The notes below the pieces were generated by a model. It was given only the letters and a program-made list of their open reading frames with translations. It was not told the DNA's origin and ran no database searches. DNA of 14,845 nt from Phoronis ovalis (lineage: Eukaryota > Phoronida > Phoronidae), in the NCBI GenBank assembly GCA_028565635.1, contig JAOXYB010030266.1, positions 1 to 14,845 of the forward strand, written 5' to 3'. Below, one piece after another: positions 1-7,967 of this stretch. A program made the position numbers and the translations under genes. Every line of letters starts with the position of its first letter. Position 1 is the first letter of the stretch.

Positions 1-207
1 ACGTCACATTTACCAGCGACACAAGGCGGCAATCTGAAGAAATTCGGATAGGATGAACTAGTCGAAAACTACTCTTCGCTCATTTCGCTAGATTTTCCGC
101 GCACCAATCCGAGTCATTACGGAAATGAATGAAGAGTAGTTTTCGACTAGTTCATCCCATCCGAATTTCTTCAGATTGCCGCCTCATGCCGCTGGTAAAT
201 GTGACAT
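1..207. repeat. Long near-perfect inverted repeat (foldback), possibly cut by the window edge
   Basis: Bases 1-77 match the reverse complement of 131-207 at 72 of 77 positions without gaps. The match continues weakly to 86/122, leaving a loop of about 35 bases. The five differences are all transitions (positions 2, 19, 22, 23 and 50). The loop contains an ACCAATC box at 103-109. The arms may extend left of base 1. It resembles a foldback or miniature transposon; target duplications cannot be judged. Confidence 0.9.
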
Positions 208-209
208 CA

Positions 210-381
210 TATCCTGCCAAATGAAGTCTGCAGGATGGAAATTTTGCTCTGATCGTAGTGGATTTGTGGGCTAGAAGTCACCTTGAGGAGTACTAATCGA
301 GGTTAAAGTTGACAGAAAACAGAAGAAGAAATAACATAGACAAAGAAGGCAACAAAACTGCTTTGAATTTATTGACACACG
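210..381 (+). other. Candidate untranslated first exon A of the BAX-like gene
   Basis: A strong splice donor, CACACG|gtgagtgt, follows base 381. The preceding sequence is purine-rich and has only one short upstream frame. The start is undefined, and the link to the BAX-like gene is inferred only from strand and position. Confidence 0.25.
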
Positions 382-432
382 GTGAGTGTTTTTGAAAGAC
401 ACCAACTTCAACTGATATTTGCACGGCCTGGG

Positions 433-476
433 CTATGACCCTACGTTGCCGTAGGCAAGATAGTAGGGTCATAAAG
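433..476. repeat. Nested hairpin
   Basis: TATGACCCTAC at 434-444 pairs with GTAGGGTCATA at 463-473. Inside it, TTGCC (446-450) pairs with GGCAA (454-458). An alternative hairpin, CCTACG with CGTAGG, competes for the same bases. Function unknown. Confidence 0.7.
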
Positions 477-477
477 C

Positions 478-579
478 TAGGACTAGTCCTCTAGGTGCTT
501 TGCTGTTGATTTTGCGTTTTAATGGTGGTAGCTAAAATGAATAAATTAACAGCGGAACCCCTAGAGGACAAGGATTTTA
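478..579. repeat. Imperfect inverted repeat with arms of about 36 bases
   Basis: 478-513 resembles the reverse complement of 543-579. It shares the core GTCCTCTAGG and GCTGTT-ATTT, with a spacer of about 29 bases. It directly follows the previous hairpin, and the two may be parts of one decayed element. Confidence 0.6.
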
Positions 580-582
580 CTA

Positions 583-1270
583 AACCTTTTTGGGGAGACC
601 TTTTCTGAGTTCAAGCGATTTTAAAAGTTACAGTTGACCAGAGCATATAGTCTTTATAGATATACCGCATATACGTATGAAATAGTCGGTCAAATAGTTC
701 AACATGCATAAAAAATGTGCCTGATTTGAACCTGTCAACTCACTTAAACAATTATCGTTAAATAATGTCTTGCTTCCTGTTTTGAAACAGTACTAAATTG
801 AAATTTGTAAACTTCTGGACTACTTTATGCCGTTCCCGCGACTCCTAATAACGTCCTTGACCTCGAAACTCCAAATACAAAGTGGCTGAGATCAACATAA
901 CTAAATATTTTTAATTGAACATTTAATTAATTTGAACATTAATTGTACAATATGATATAAATTGAATGCTTTATTTTTGTAAAGATACTGTTAATTTGTA
1001 TAATAAACCCGATAAGACAAATATCATCCAATCAAGTTAGAGTATTTTCTTCAGTTCGTAACTGTTATGTTTACTTCCGTTAAAATTTGCCAAAACAAGC
1101 ACATGTGAGTCATTTGCCTAAAATAGTTTAAAATAGCATATTTTCAGTCTTTTATGGTATTAACAGATATCGTGCGTCAAGAAAAGCTAGTACACCTTGG
1201 ATACTATAGGTAACAAACAATAGTGACGGCGGGATTTTACTCATATTATTCCTCTATTGTGCAATTTTTT
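583..1270. other. AT-rich upstream region without recognised features
   Basis: No open frame, repeat or convincing regulatory cluster was seen here. It lies between the foldbacks and the candidate promoter. Confidence 0.5.
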
Positions 1271-1276
1271 CCCGGG

Positions 1277-1284
1277 TGACGTCA
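1277..1284. promoter_or_regulatory. Perfect cAMP-response element palindrome
   Basis: TGACGTCA is immediately preceded by CCCGGG (1271-1276), with a GGCGGGAT stretch about 50 bases upstream. This is the most GC-rich patch before the gene and lies just upstream of a good splice donor, so a promoter here is plausible. CREB/ATF proteins bind this octamer in animals; use here is inferred. Confidence 0.35.
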
Positions 1285-1346
1285 GTAACAATTTATTTTG
1301 GACTTCACTCAATAGATTATTAAAATAACATTCGTCAACGAAAGAG
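1285..1346 (+). other. Candidate untranslated first exon B of the BAX-like gene
   Basis: The donor AAAGAG|gtaagc follows base 1346, just downstream of the CRE-containing patch. No ATG precedes it within this stretch. The transcription start is unknown. Confidence 0.35.
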
Positions 1347-1739
1347 GTAAGCATTTTGATAAAGAAAGTTACATACAAAGGGTGCCACTTGTAAAAGTCG
1401 ATATAGAATTCCCTAGCACCGTCATGGGAATGCGAATGATCAATGTTTCGTTATCTATAAGTTTGTCATTATTGCAATCGTATGTTTATTATTCATAAAC
1501 TGTTGCCTCATGTATGTTATATTGTTGCCTTGGTGATGGTTTATCATATCTTTTACCTGCCGTAGATGTTTTAGTGTACTTTAAATATGTATTGATATGA
1601 TACTAGATAACTTTATTTGCTTTGTATTATAAATACTAAATATAAAGTATACTGAATGTTTTAAACTTTGGCTGTTTGTCACATATTTTTGGCACCTTAT
1701 TATCATTTCTAAAAATAACCTACAGTGCCTTAATATGTC

Positions 1740-2260
1740 GAAATATTACCTATCATGATAAATATTTTGCATCAATTAATACTTGCATAATGCTTTTGGT
1801 TTCCTGCCATGCAGCATACAAGGCATATTGAAAATTTTTAATACCAAAAATTTCTTGAAATCACTGGAATATTTATTGATAATATTTGTTTACTAAAGTT
1901 ATTTTTAGCATTTTTTTAATTGTTTGCACGTGGGATAATATTGAAGAAATTTAAATTTTGCATTTTGAAGAAATATAAGGTAAGGATGGCAAAATGTTGG
2001 GATATTTTTTTTGCTAAATACTACCTGTTATGATGAAAGCATTTTTAATTGTTTGGGGAGTGCTTTCGAAAATTGCTTATACAATAATTACCTCTGCTGA
2101 TGTATATCTGGGACTAATATAATAGTTTTATTATACCCAGTGTATATTTAACATTTCTTGCATAATGCTTTTGATTTTCTTTTGCAGCAGAATTATAAGG
2201 CCTGGTGAACATGGGATAAAATTAAAGGAATTAAATTTTTTCATTTCTTGGAAATAACAA
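1740..2260. repeat. Mosaic of diverged direct repeats
   Basis: Several segments recur in direct orientation. AAATATTACCT at 1741 recurs near 2016. TTGCATAATGCTTTTG at 1783 recurs at 2158. A segment AGCATTTTTTTAATTGTTTG near 1908 recurs near 2038. GTGGGATAATATTGAAG near 1930 resembles ATGGGATAAAATTAAAG at 2211. Offsets differ (about 130 to 375), so this is a rearranged set of duplications and not a simple tandem array. Confidence 0.65.
1815..1979 (+). other. Possible extra 5' untranslated exon from a duplicated acceptor
   Basis: An acceptor-like tttcctgccatgcag ends at 1814, and a strong donor, TATAAG|gtaagg, follows 1979. The acceptor region is a diverged copy of the one ending at 2187. No transcript evidence. 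Confidence 0.2.
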
Positions 2261-2359
2261 AGTATTTTGTTCATTAGTTAACAGTTTTCCAATTTTGTTA
2301 CAAAAATCCATTAGAATTGTTATAAAAACAAACTTGTTTCATTAACTTTGTGTACTGTA

Positions 2360-2673
2360 ATGATGACAGCCACGGTTTGCGCAGCTGACATTGGTGCATA
2401 CGACAACACAGAACTTAACACAACTCGACAAGATTTGCCTCGCAATTCTGCTGAGTGTGACATGCTAAGTCGATTTAAGCGAAGAACATCCCGTCCAGAT
2501 TTAAAATTGGACTTTAGTAAACTACAACCTCCATGTGTTAATGTGAGGCATGTTAAAAGTTCTGCCAACATGGACGAAACTGTAGCAGAGGGTGAAGTGT
2601 TATTTGAGAACTTTGTAATAAGTGAGATTCACCGTGAAGGGCTGCAAGAACCAAAAGATACACCAATTTGCAG
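2360..2673 (+). CDS. bax: BAX-like gene, coding exon 1 (N-terminus and alpha1/BH4-like helix)
   Basis: This exon encodes residues 1-104 plus two bases of codon 105 and ends at CAG|gtaagc, a strong donor. The first in-frame ATGs are at 2360 and 2363, followed by others at 2462 and 2570. The region before residue 70 is Arg/Lys- and Asn-rich with no recognised domain. Residues 71-92 (MDETVAEGEVLFENF and onward) form the acidic, amphipathic helix expected just before the BH3 exon. The true 5' boundary is uncertain. A good acceptor lies at 2186-2187 (ttttcttttgcag), and weaker ones just after the first ATG (2371, 2382) would remove it and leave 2462 or 2570 as the start. Confidence 0.8.
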
Positions 2674-5600
2674 GTAAGCAAGTTGTAAAAATATTGAGGA
2701 ATCATGACTTGTGGATTGCTTCTTTCAGATGATTGTGTATTTCAAGCAGTAGTTTAATTTTCCCTAATGTTTGCACTCATAATTTTTAAATTTTATTTAA
2801 TAACGATATTAATAAATATAACATGCAAACATTGTTATAAAAATATCTTTTTTAAATGCTGGAATATCGAATATACAGATATTAAACATCTTGTGTTCTG
2901 GTTATTCTTTAAACAGTAGAGCAGAACACCTGTTTGCTGTGCTGGCACTGATGATGTCATAGAATTACTCATTCCGGGGAATTATACTGCACAGGGGAAA
3001 AACTTGCCAACAGTGTTCTCCACAAAAAAACTTATACATGTTCAGGGCACCAATGACCTTTAGTACATAAACCTTGTATTATTTATCAACATTTTATCTA
3101 TCCATGTTTGGGGTTTACATAAATAATATCATTGGCCCTGGAACATGTATACACTATTTTATGGCAAACTTGGGGTTTACATAAATAATATCATTGGCCC
3201 TGGAACATGTATACACTATTTTATGGAGAACACTAAAATGTAAACCATTAGTTTGTATAAGAGTAAAAATCCTTTTGCAATTCATCATACTTTCACTCGT
3301 ATCTATAATTTTCAACCCAAATTACATATTACTTTCTAAAATTCACTGTTATTCCTTTTAACAAGAACCATTTATAATTAATAATAAGTTTCAAAATTTG
3401 AAGTAATCTTAATCTTTAGTAATATTATCAGAATAAAAACTTAATATAAACAAACATTTTAGACTTATCCAAGTCTACTCAAATTTGTATTACGGTATAT
3501 TCATTCGAGTTTTGCCTTTTTTTCATAAGTTGGTCACCTTAGTCATCAAAAATTGCTTAGAGTTTTATATATCCTAGGTAAATCGAATACAGCAATCATT
3601 GAAAAATAGTCTTTTGTGTGATTCAGCTAACAAACTGTGGTAAACTTAAAAGTTAATCCCTTAGGCACACTATTCTATATGTACAAGTTTTGGCAGTGTC
3701 AAACATGAAAATGTTTGAAAACAAATGGTGCAATGTGCTACAGTAATTCTTCTCAATTCGTACAACTCCATTATTCGTACACACCCCCTTTTTCAGATTT
3801 TATAATTTCTGAAATTCGTACACCCCCATTAATTGAGAGTTTGGTGTTTCTCTACATTCATACATCTAGTTTCTCTTGGCTTTTCTGGGGTTTCTCAAAT
3901 TCGTACAAAGTCTAATTTTTTGTATTTTATGAACGCTGTCACTGATTGATTGGATTCTATTTACGTCGATTCTGGCACTGCCGTACTGGTAGTGTTTGAC
4001 CCTGATTTACGATCATCTACAAATATATTTTTTCCGGAATTCCCATATTCGTACACCCGCTTTACGCATTTATTATTGTTTCCGAGAATTCGTACACCCA
4101 TATTTTCGGAGAATTTTGTATTTCCCAAATTTCGTACACCCCCCAAAATTAATAAATTTTTTTTTTGTACGAATTTGAGGAGAATTACCGTACTTTGTTG
4201 CTAAAAATTGAAAGTAAAAAATATCAGATATGTTATCAATATATTTTATTTGCATATGTATTCATCAATGCCTAAACAATTTGCTTATCAAACTGAAAAT
4301 AACCACACCCTATGAGAATGGGAGTCACAAGATAATTATGGAATTCTCATGCTAAAACTATTTCCTCCACTATTATGCCAGTGGGGTTCTTGGTCAGAAA
4401 TAAAGAAAGCAATAATTAAGCTCTTTTAGGTGTTAAAACTTGCATAATAATTATACACATTGCTTTAATATCCAGAAATGTAATAGAAAGGCTCTGAGCT
4501 TGGCTTTATAATTTGTGATATATACTTGCAAAAAGCTCATCATACTGTTTTTGACTTTTAAAAATGTATATTTTGACATTTATATTCCCAGTAATTTGAT
4601 GAATAAGTGGCTTTAAATTGCTTGATTAGTTTCTAGGTATTAGATTTGTTTTTTTTTTATGGAAAATAAATAATGGTCTTGAGACAATTAGTAGGAATGA
4701 CATAATTAACATGAATCTTATGTAATAAATTTCATTATGTTATTAAAGTAATGAAGTAGAATAATGTGTGACTTCCTTTAATTGATTGTTATATGAAAAT
4801 TAAAATGTCATTATTTTTTGTGGTTAAAACCATTGGAGTAATAAGTTTGATATTTGATATGATTTAATTACAGCATGTTTTTGTTTTCATGGCTACTTAC
4901 ACTGACTCACCTCACATTGAAGTACACTTAGGTTATAGAACTTCCTTGTTGTAAACATGCTTGCTATAGTAGAAAATATCAAGCTTTTTTGAAATGTTGT
5001 CAGCACACTTAAAGGTGTAATTAGAAAGAAATGTTGTTAAGTTAAAAAGGATTTTTAACAGATGCAAATTATGAAAAAGAGAATTGTCATTCTTCTGCTG
5101 CACATTGTACTGCACATTGGCTTGTTTTGAGTACTAGATGCATATTGATCCCACTTTTTTTAGTTCGTTGAAAAATAGCACAGAAAGCACCAGGTCTATT
5201 TATTTCCAAAAATATGATAATTTTTTAGAGTATTTATTATTCATTGTTTTAGAATAAAATTGTTATTAAACAAGTAATTATGCCTGAACAATGAATGCGG
5301 TGTGTTTACATAGTTAAGATATAAGTTGAAGTGTTGTGAGTCAACCTATCAGAAATAATTCCACCCAAGGGAACTGCAAAGGCCACTGAGTTAGCAATTG
5401 GTACTTATAGAATGATTATGTAGACATTTTTTATTTTTTAAAATATAGGTAAATTACATGCTTTTCAGTTTAAAGATTATACTAGTATGGTATACTAGTT
5501 TTTGAATTGTTTTTGGTCATTACCTATTACAATACGTATGCCTAGTAAAACAGGTAAATCTTTAGTGTCTATTGTAAAAACAGGTTTATTATTTTTAAAG

Positions 5601-7967
5601 GTGCTGCATATTGCATCAAGTTTATACATCTATGTGTTATATATAATTATTATAATATATGTAGAGGCAGCACAGCTGTGGAAACTGTGCGTAACAACAT
5701 GTTAATATAGATACTCAACAAGTGGACTATTAAATCATAAATAGTTGCAATGTGCAGATTAAAATTTATTAAAAACATCCATTAAACTACAATAAAAAGC
5801 ATTTAGCTACTTTTGCTCAAAGCACTTTAAAAATTAATTTTAGTATATTGAAATTAAAATGCATCATGTATGTTCATAATAACATTTTTGGTATATTTCC
5901 TGATGAATAGACACTCATATTTGTTTATTTAAGAAGTGAAATTGTATTTTTGTTGTACAAATTACAATTAGCTCATTTATTTATAGTAATTGCTTTATAC
6001 TTCTATGTACAACTAAGAAAAACACTTTGAAAATTCCTGTTGTTCTACCATCAGGGTTGTTTTTGCTATATTTTTCATAATGTATTAAAAATATATCTTT
6101 TCAGCACACCAGAAGGCTACAAGAATCCAACATGGGCTAAGACTGGTCTAGAATTACGAGAACTAGCTGATGCCTTCGCTAAAACTAAGGAGAGAGCGCG
6201 GGTTAAAAGAAGAGCCAATGAGGTACAACACTTGCTTGTCATATTAATTTGTTAAAGATCACTGTCCTTAATACTATTTATTAAAAACCTTTAATTATCG
6301 CTGATGCTCTGTTACTTCATAATGTATTTGTATTGATATATCCCTTTATCTTTCATATACAGTATATCAAAGCGGCTTTATATAAGCTACACAGGACTTT
6401 TTTCCACACATTTATTGGCTGCTTACGGTCCTGCTTACTTCAGTGTCTTTTATGTTGCAGTTTCTTAGTACACCGTTTGTCAGATGTTTTCTGTTTACAT
6501 TCAGTAGAAAATTTAATAACATTATTTCAAAGAATGATATTGTTAACCATCATCAATATGAACAGAGTGATGAATTAAAAAAAGCAACTGTTAGGAGCTT
6601 TTACGACAAAGTTTGCATGTCAATCAGGCTATTTACTAGTTTTGTTTAACATTCATTAAAAAAGTTCTGTTACACTAGGGAATGGGCGTAAAAGAAAGAT
6701 TTATTAGAATTAAAAAAATGATAATTCCAAGATATAATATTCCCAAATAATCAATATTCCTAGAATCGGAAATACCTTATCGCTGAAATCATTTAGACAC
6801 ATTCTTTCAGAATGACTCATTAATTAACATGTTGCTATCTAACACTTGGTGTTTTACATTTATTCATAATCAATAATTTCAGGTGATATTAAAATGTAAA
6901 ATGATTACTAAGTTGTGAGGAAAATAAAAGAATTGTGAATTAACAAGAGAAATAAGCAATTACACTTTTAGATAAATATGATGTTTGTAGATTTAAAAAT
7001 TAATAATTCGGGCAAAAATAAAGTGGAAAATTTATTTAAATGAGCTTTGTTGTCTCCTTGCAATATGAATTTTATTTAAGCCAATTTTTTATAAACAAAA
7101 ATTAATGTCCTAAATAGTGCACATTAATGGTAACACACTGCTTCTTTTTATTCCTCAAAATGTAAAGGGGGCTACTTTGAATATAAGGCCACTGAAAAAT
7201 TATTTCATTTTTTCTTACTATTGAGCCTGCTTTTCATCATGTTTTCTTTAAATTTAAGAATTCTAAAGTTGCTTATGTTTTTATCTATAGGTTCACATTC
7301 AAGATATCCAAGCTGAAAGTTTCCAAGATTTACTTGCAGAACTCTTTTGTACTGATGGAGGCATTACTAGAGAACGAATCATGGTGCTTTTTTTCTTCTG
7401 TTCTGACCTCGCAATAAGAACACTTCGATTGAAAACAGTTGATTACTTCCAACGATTTCTACAGTGGTCACTGGACTTCATTCGACAAAAAGTATGCTCG
7501 TGGGTGCGTGATCAAGGAGGATGGGTAAGAGAAATATTTTTGTGAGGAACTAATATTGTGTTTTGTTGTGTTATCAAAAAGAAAGTGTTTTCGTTGTTTT
7601 ATAGGCTGGTTACTTGCATAAATACATGTGAAATACTACTAGCTATCTACCCAATAAAACTGCTTTTTGGTGCAGTAACTTCACTTCTAAATTGGCAAGA
7701 AAACATATGTTTAAAAAATGTTTAGGAGTGGAAAAAACAGAATTATAATTATAACATAAGGTTCTGTGAAAGAAACCTGAAAATTTAGTCACTAGTACAA
7801 TGCCTTACACAGATTTTGTAGTGACATTAACAATACCTTTACATCTGTTCATCTTTCAGGCTGTAGTGATAGAAAGTTCATTCCAGTACTTCCCAAAAGT
7901 TATGACTGCCGTGACTCTTGTTTTTGTTGGTGTTATGGTGTACAGGTGGATTGCAAGAAAATTGTAG
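2360..7967 (+). CDS. bax: BAX/BAK-like apoptosis regulator, four coding exons (2360-2673, 6105-6222, 7291-7524, 7860-7967)
   Basis: This is a multidomain BCL-2 family protein of the pro-apoptotic effector type, which in animals oligomerises in the mitochondrial outer membrane and releases cytochrome c. The spliced frame runs 257 residues. An amphipathic alpha1/BH4-like segment lies at about 71-92. BH3 is at 118-129 (LRELADAF). BH1 is at about 161-186 (ELFCTDGGITRERIMVLFFF). BH2 is at 215-222 (WVRDQGGW). A hydrophobic anchor lies at about 236-250, ending YRWIARKL. The stretch SLDFIRQKVCSWVRDQGGW closely resembles vertebrate BAX, whereas the basic tail recalls BAK. All introns are GT-AG, with junction phases 2, 0 and 0. 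BAX is usually about 190 residues, so the first 70 residues are extra; the ATG at 2570 would give 187 residues. BH1 lacks the usual NWGR, and BH3 has Ala-Asp instead of Gly-Asp. BAX versus BAK orthology needs a tree; family membership is secure. Confidence 0.93.
3012..3234. repeat. Foldback element with an internal 62-bp tandem duplication
   Basis: AGTGTTCTCC at 3012-3021 is perfectly inverted at 3225-3234. The inverted similarity continues inward (TATACATGTTC, CCAATGA, ACATAAACC) for about 60 bases. The right arm is duplicated: 3108-3164 and 3170-3226 are identical over 57 bases at a period of 62. The identical copies imply a recent duplication. No coding capacity. The family is not recognised; a non-autonomous transposon is likely. 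Confidence 0.85.
3741..4190. mobile_element. Non-autonomous TA-flanked element with terminal inverted repeats, pogo/Tigger-like
   Basis: The termini 3741-3765 and 4165-4190 are inverted copies (CAGTAATTCTTCTCAATTCG against CGGTAATTCTCCTCAAATTC) with two mismatches and one indel. Both ends abut TA (3739-3740 and 4191-4192), the target duplication of Tc1/mariner/pogo transposons; pogo/Tigger ends typically begin CAG. The interior has TTCGTAC (or TTCATAC) at 3757, 3774, 3815, 3857, 3900, 4048, 4089 and 4131, mostly 41-43 bases apart, and an inverted copy at 4167. No transposase frame exists, so it is a miniature or internally deleted element. Confidence 0.8.
6105..6222 (+). CDS. bax: BAX-like gene, coding exon 2 (BH3)
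   Basis: The acceptor is atatcttttcag and the donor is GAG|gtacaa. The exon supplies the last base of a split Ser codon and then 39 codons (residues 106-144). It holds the BH3 helix LRELADAF, followed by a basic segment (KTKERARVKRRANE). In BH3 terms the invariant Asp is residue 127, the small residue before it is Ala126, and the hydrophobic positions are Leu122, Leu125 and Phe129. The first hydrophobic position appears to be occupied by Thr118. Confidence 0.93.
6223..7290 (+). other. Intron 2 of the BAX-like gene (1068 bp)
   Basis: It is bounded by gtacaa and tctatag. Two short open frames near 6330-6650 overlap one another and show no recognisable protein. Nothing else is supported. Confidence 0.9.
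7291..7524 (+). CDS. bax: BAX-like gene, coding exon 3 (BH1 and most of BH2)
   Basis: The acceptor is ttttatctatag and the donor is TGG|gtaaga. The exon is 78 codons in phase 0 (residues 145-222). It encodes the BH1 helix pair and the hydrophobic core helix IMVLFFFCSDLA, then the WSLDFIRQ helix, and stops exactly at the Trp of BH2 (DQGGW). The break at GGW is the intron position shared by many BCL-2 family genes, which independently supports the gene model. Confidence 0.94.
7525..7859 (+). other. Intron 3 of the BAX-like gene (335 bp)
   Basis: It is bounded by gtaaga and ctttcag and lies between the BH2 Trp codon and the membrane-anchor exon. It holds no other feature. Confidence 0.92.
7860..7967 (+). 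CDS. bax: BAX-like gene, coding exon 4 (C-terminal membrane anchor)
   Basis: The acceptor is catctttcag. The exon is 35 codons and a TAG stop (residues 223-257). It encodes a short amphipathic link (AVVIESSFQYFPK) and a single hydrophobic helix of about 15 residues (VMTAVTLVFVGVMVY) followed by RWIARKL. A short hydrophobic helix with flanking basic residues at the extreme C-terminus is the typical tail anchor that directs BAX/BAK proteins to the mitochondrial outer membrane. Confidence 0.93.
   Translation, partial: AVVIESSFQYFPKVMTAVTLVFVGVMVYRWIARKL

Larger units (their letters stand above)
2674..6104 (+). other. Intron 1 of the BAX-like gene (3431 bp)
   Basis: It is bounded by gtaagc and ttttcag. 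It carries the foldback element at 3012-3234 and the TA-flanked element at 3741-4190. The remaining part, 4200-6100, is AT-rich and has no supported gene. A small perfect hairpin (ACTAGTAT/ATACTAGT) lies at 5481-5499. Confidence 0.9.

Noticed and set aside
2320-2571. Open frame on the minus strand over the first coding exon
   Set aside because: It is the antisense shadow of the BAX-like exon and shows no recognisable protein.
3741-4190. CRISPR-like array because of regularly spaced repeats
   Set aside because: The repeats are degenerate, the spacers resemble one another, the host is eukaryotic, and the inverted ends with TA flanks point to a transposon.
4953-4962. AAACATGCTT, a perfect p53-type half site in intron 1
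   Set aside because: It is a single half site with no adequate second half at proper spacing; one by chance is expected in several kilobases.
6333-6649. Two overlapping plus-strand open frames in intron 2
   Set aside because: They use different frames and low-complexity Phe/Leu/Cys-rich sequence, match no family I know, and lie inside a well-supported intron.
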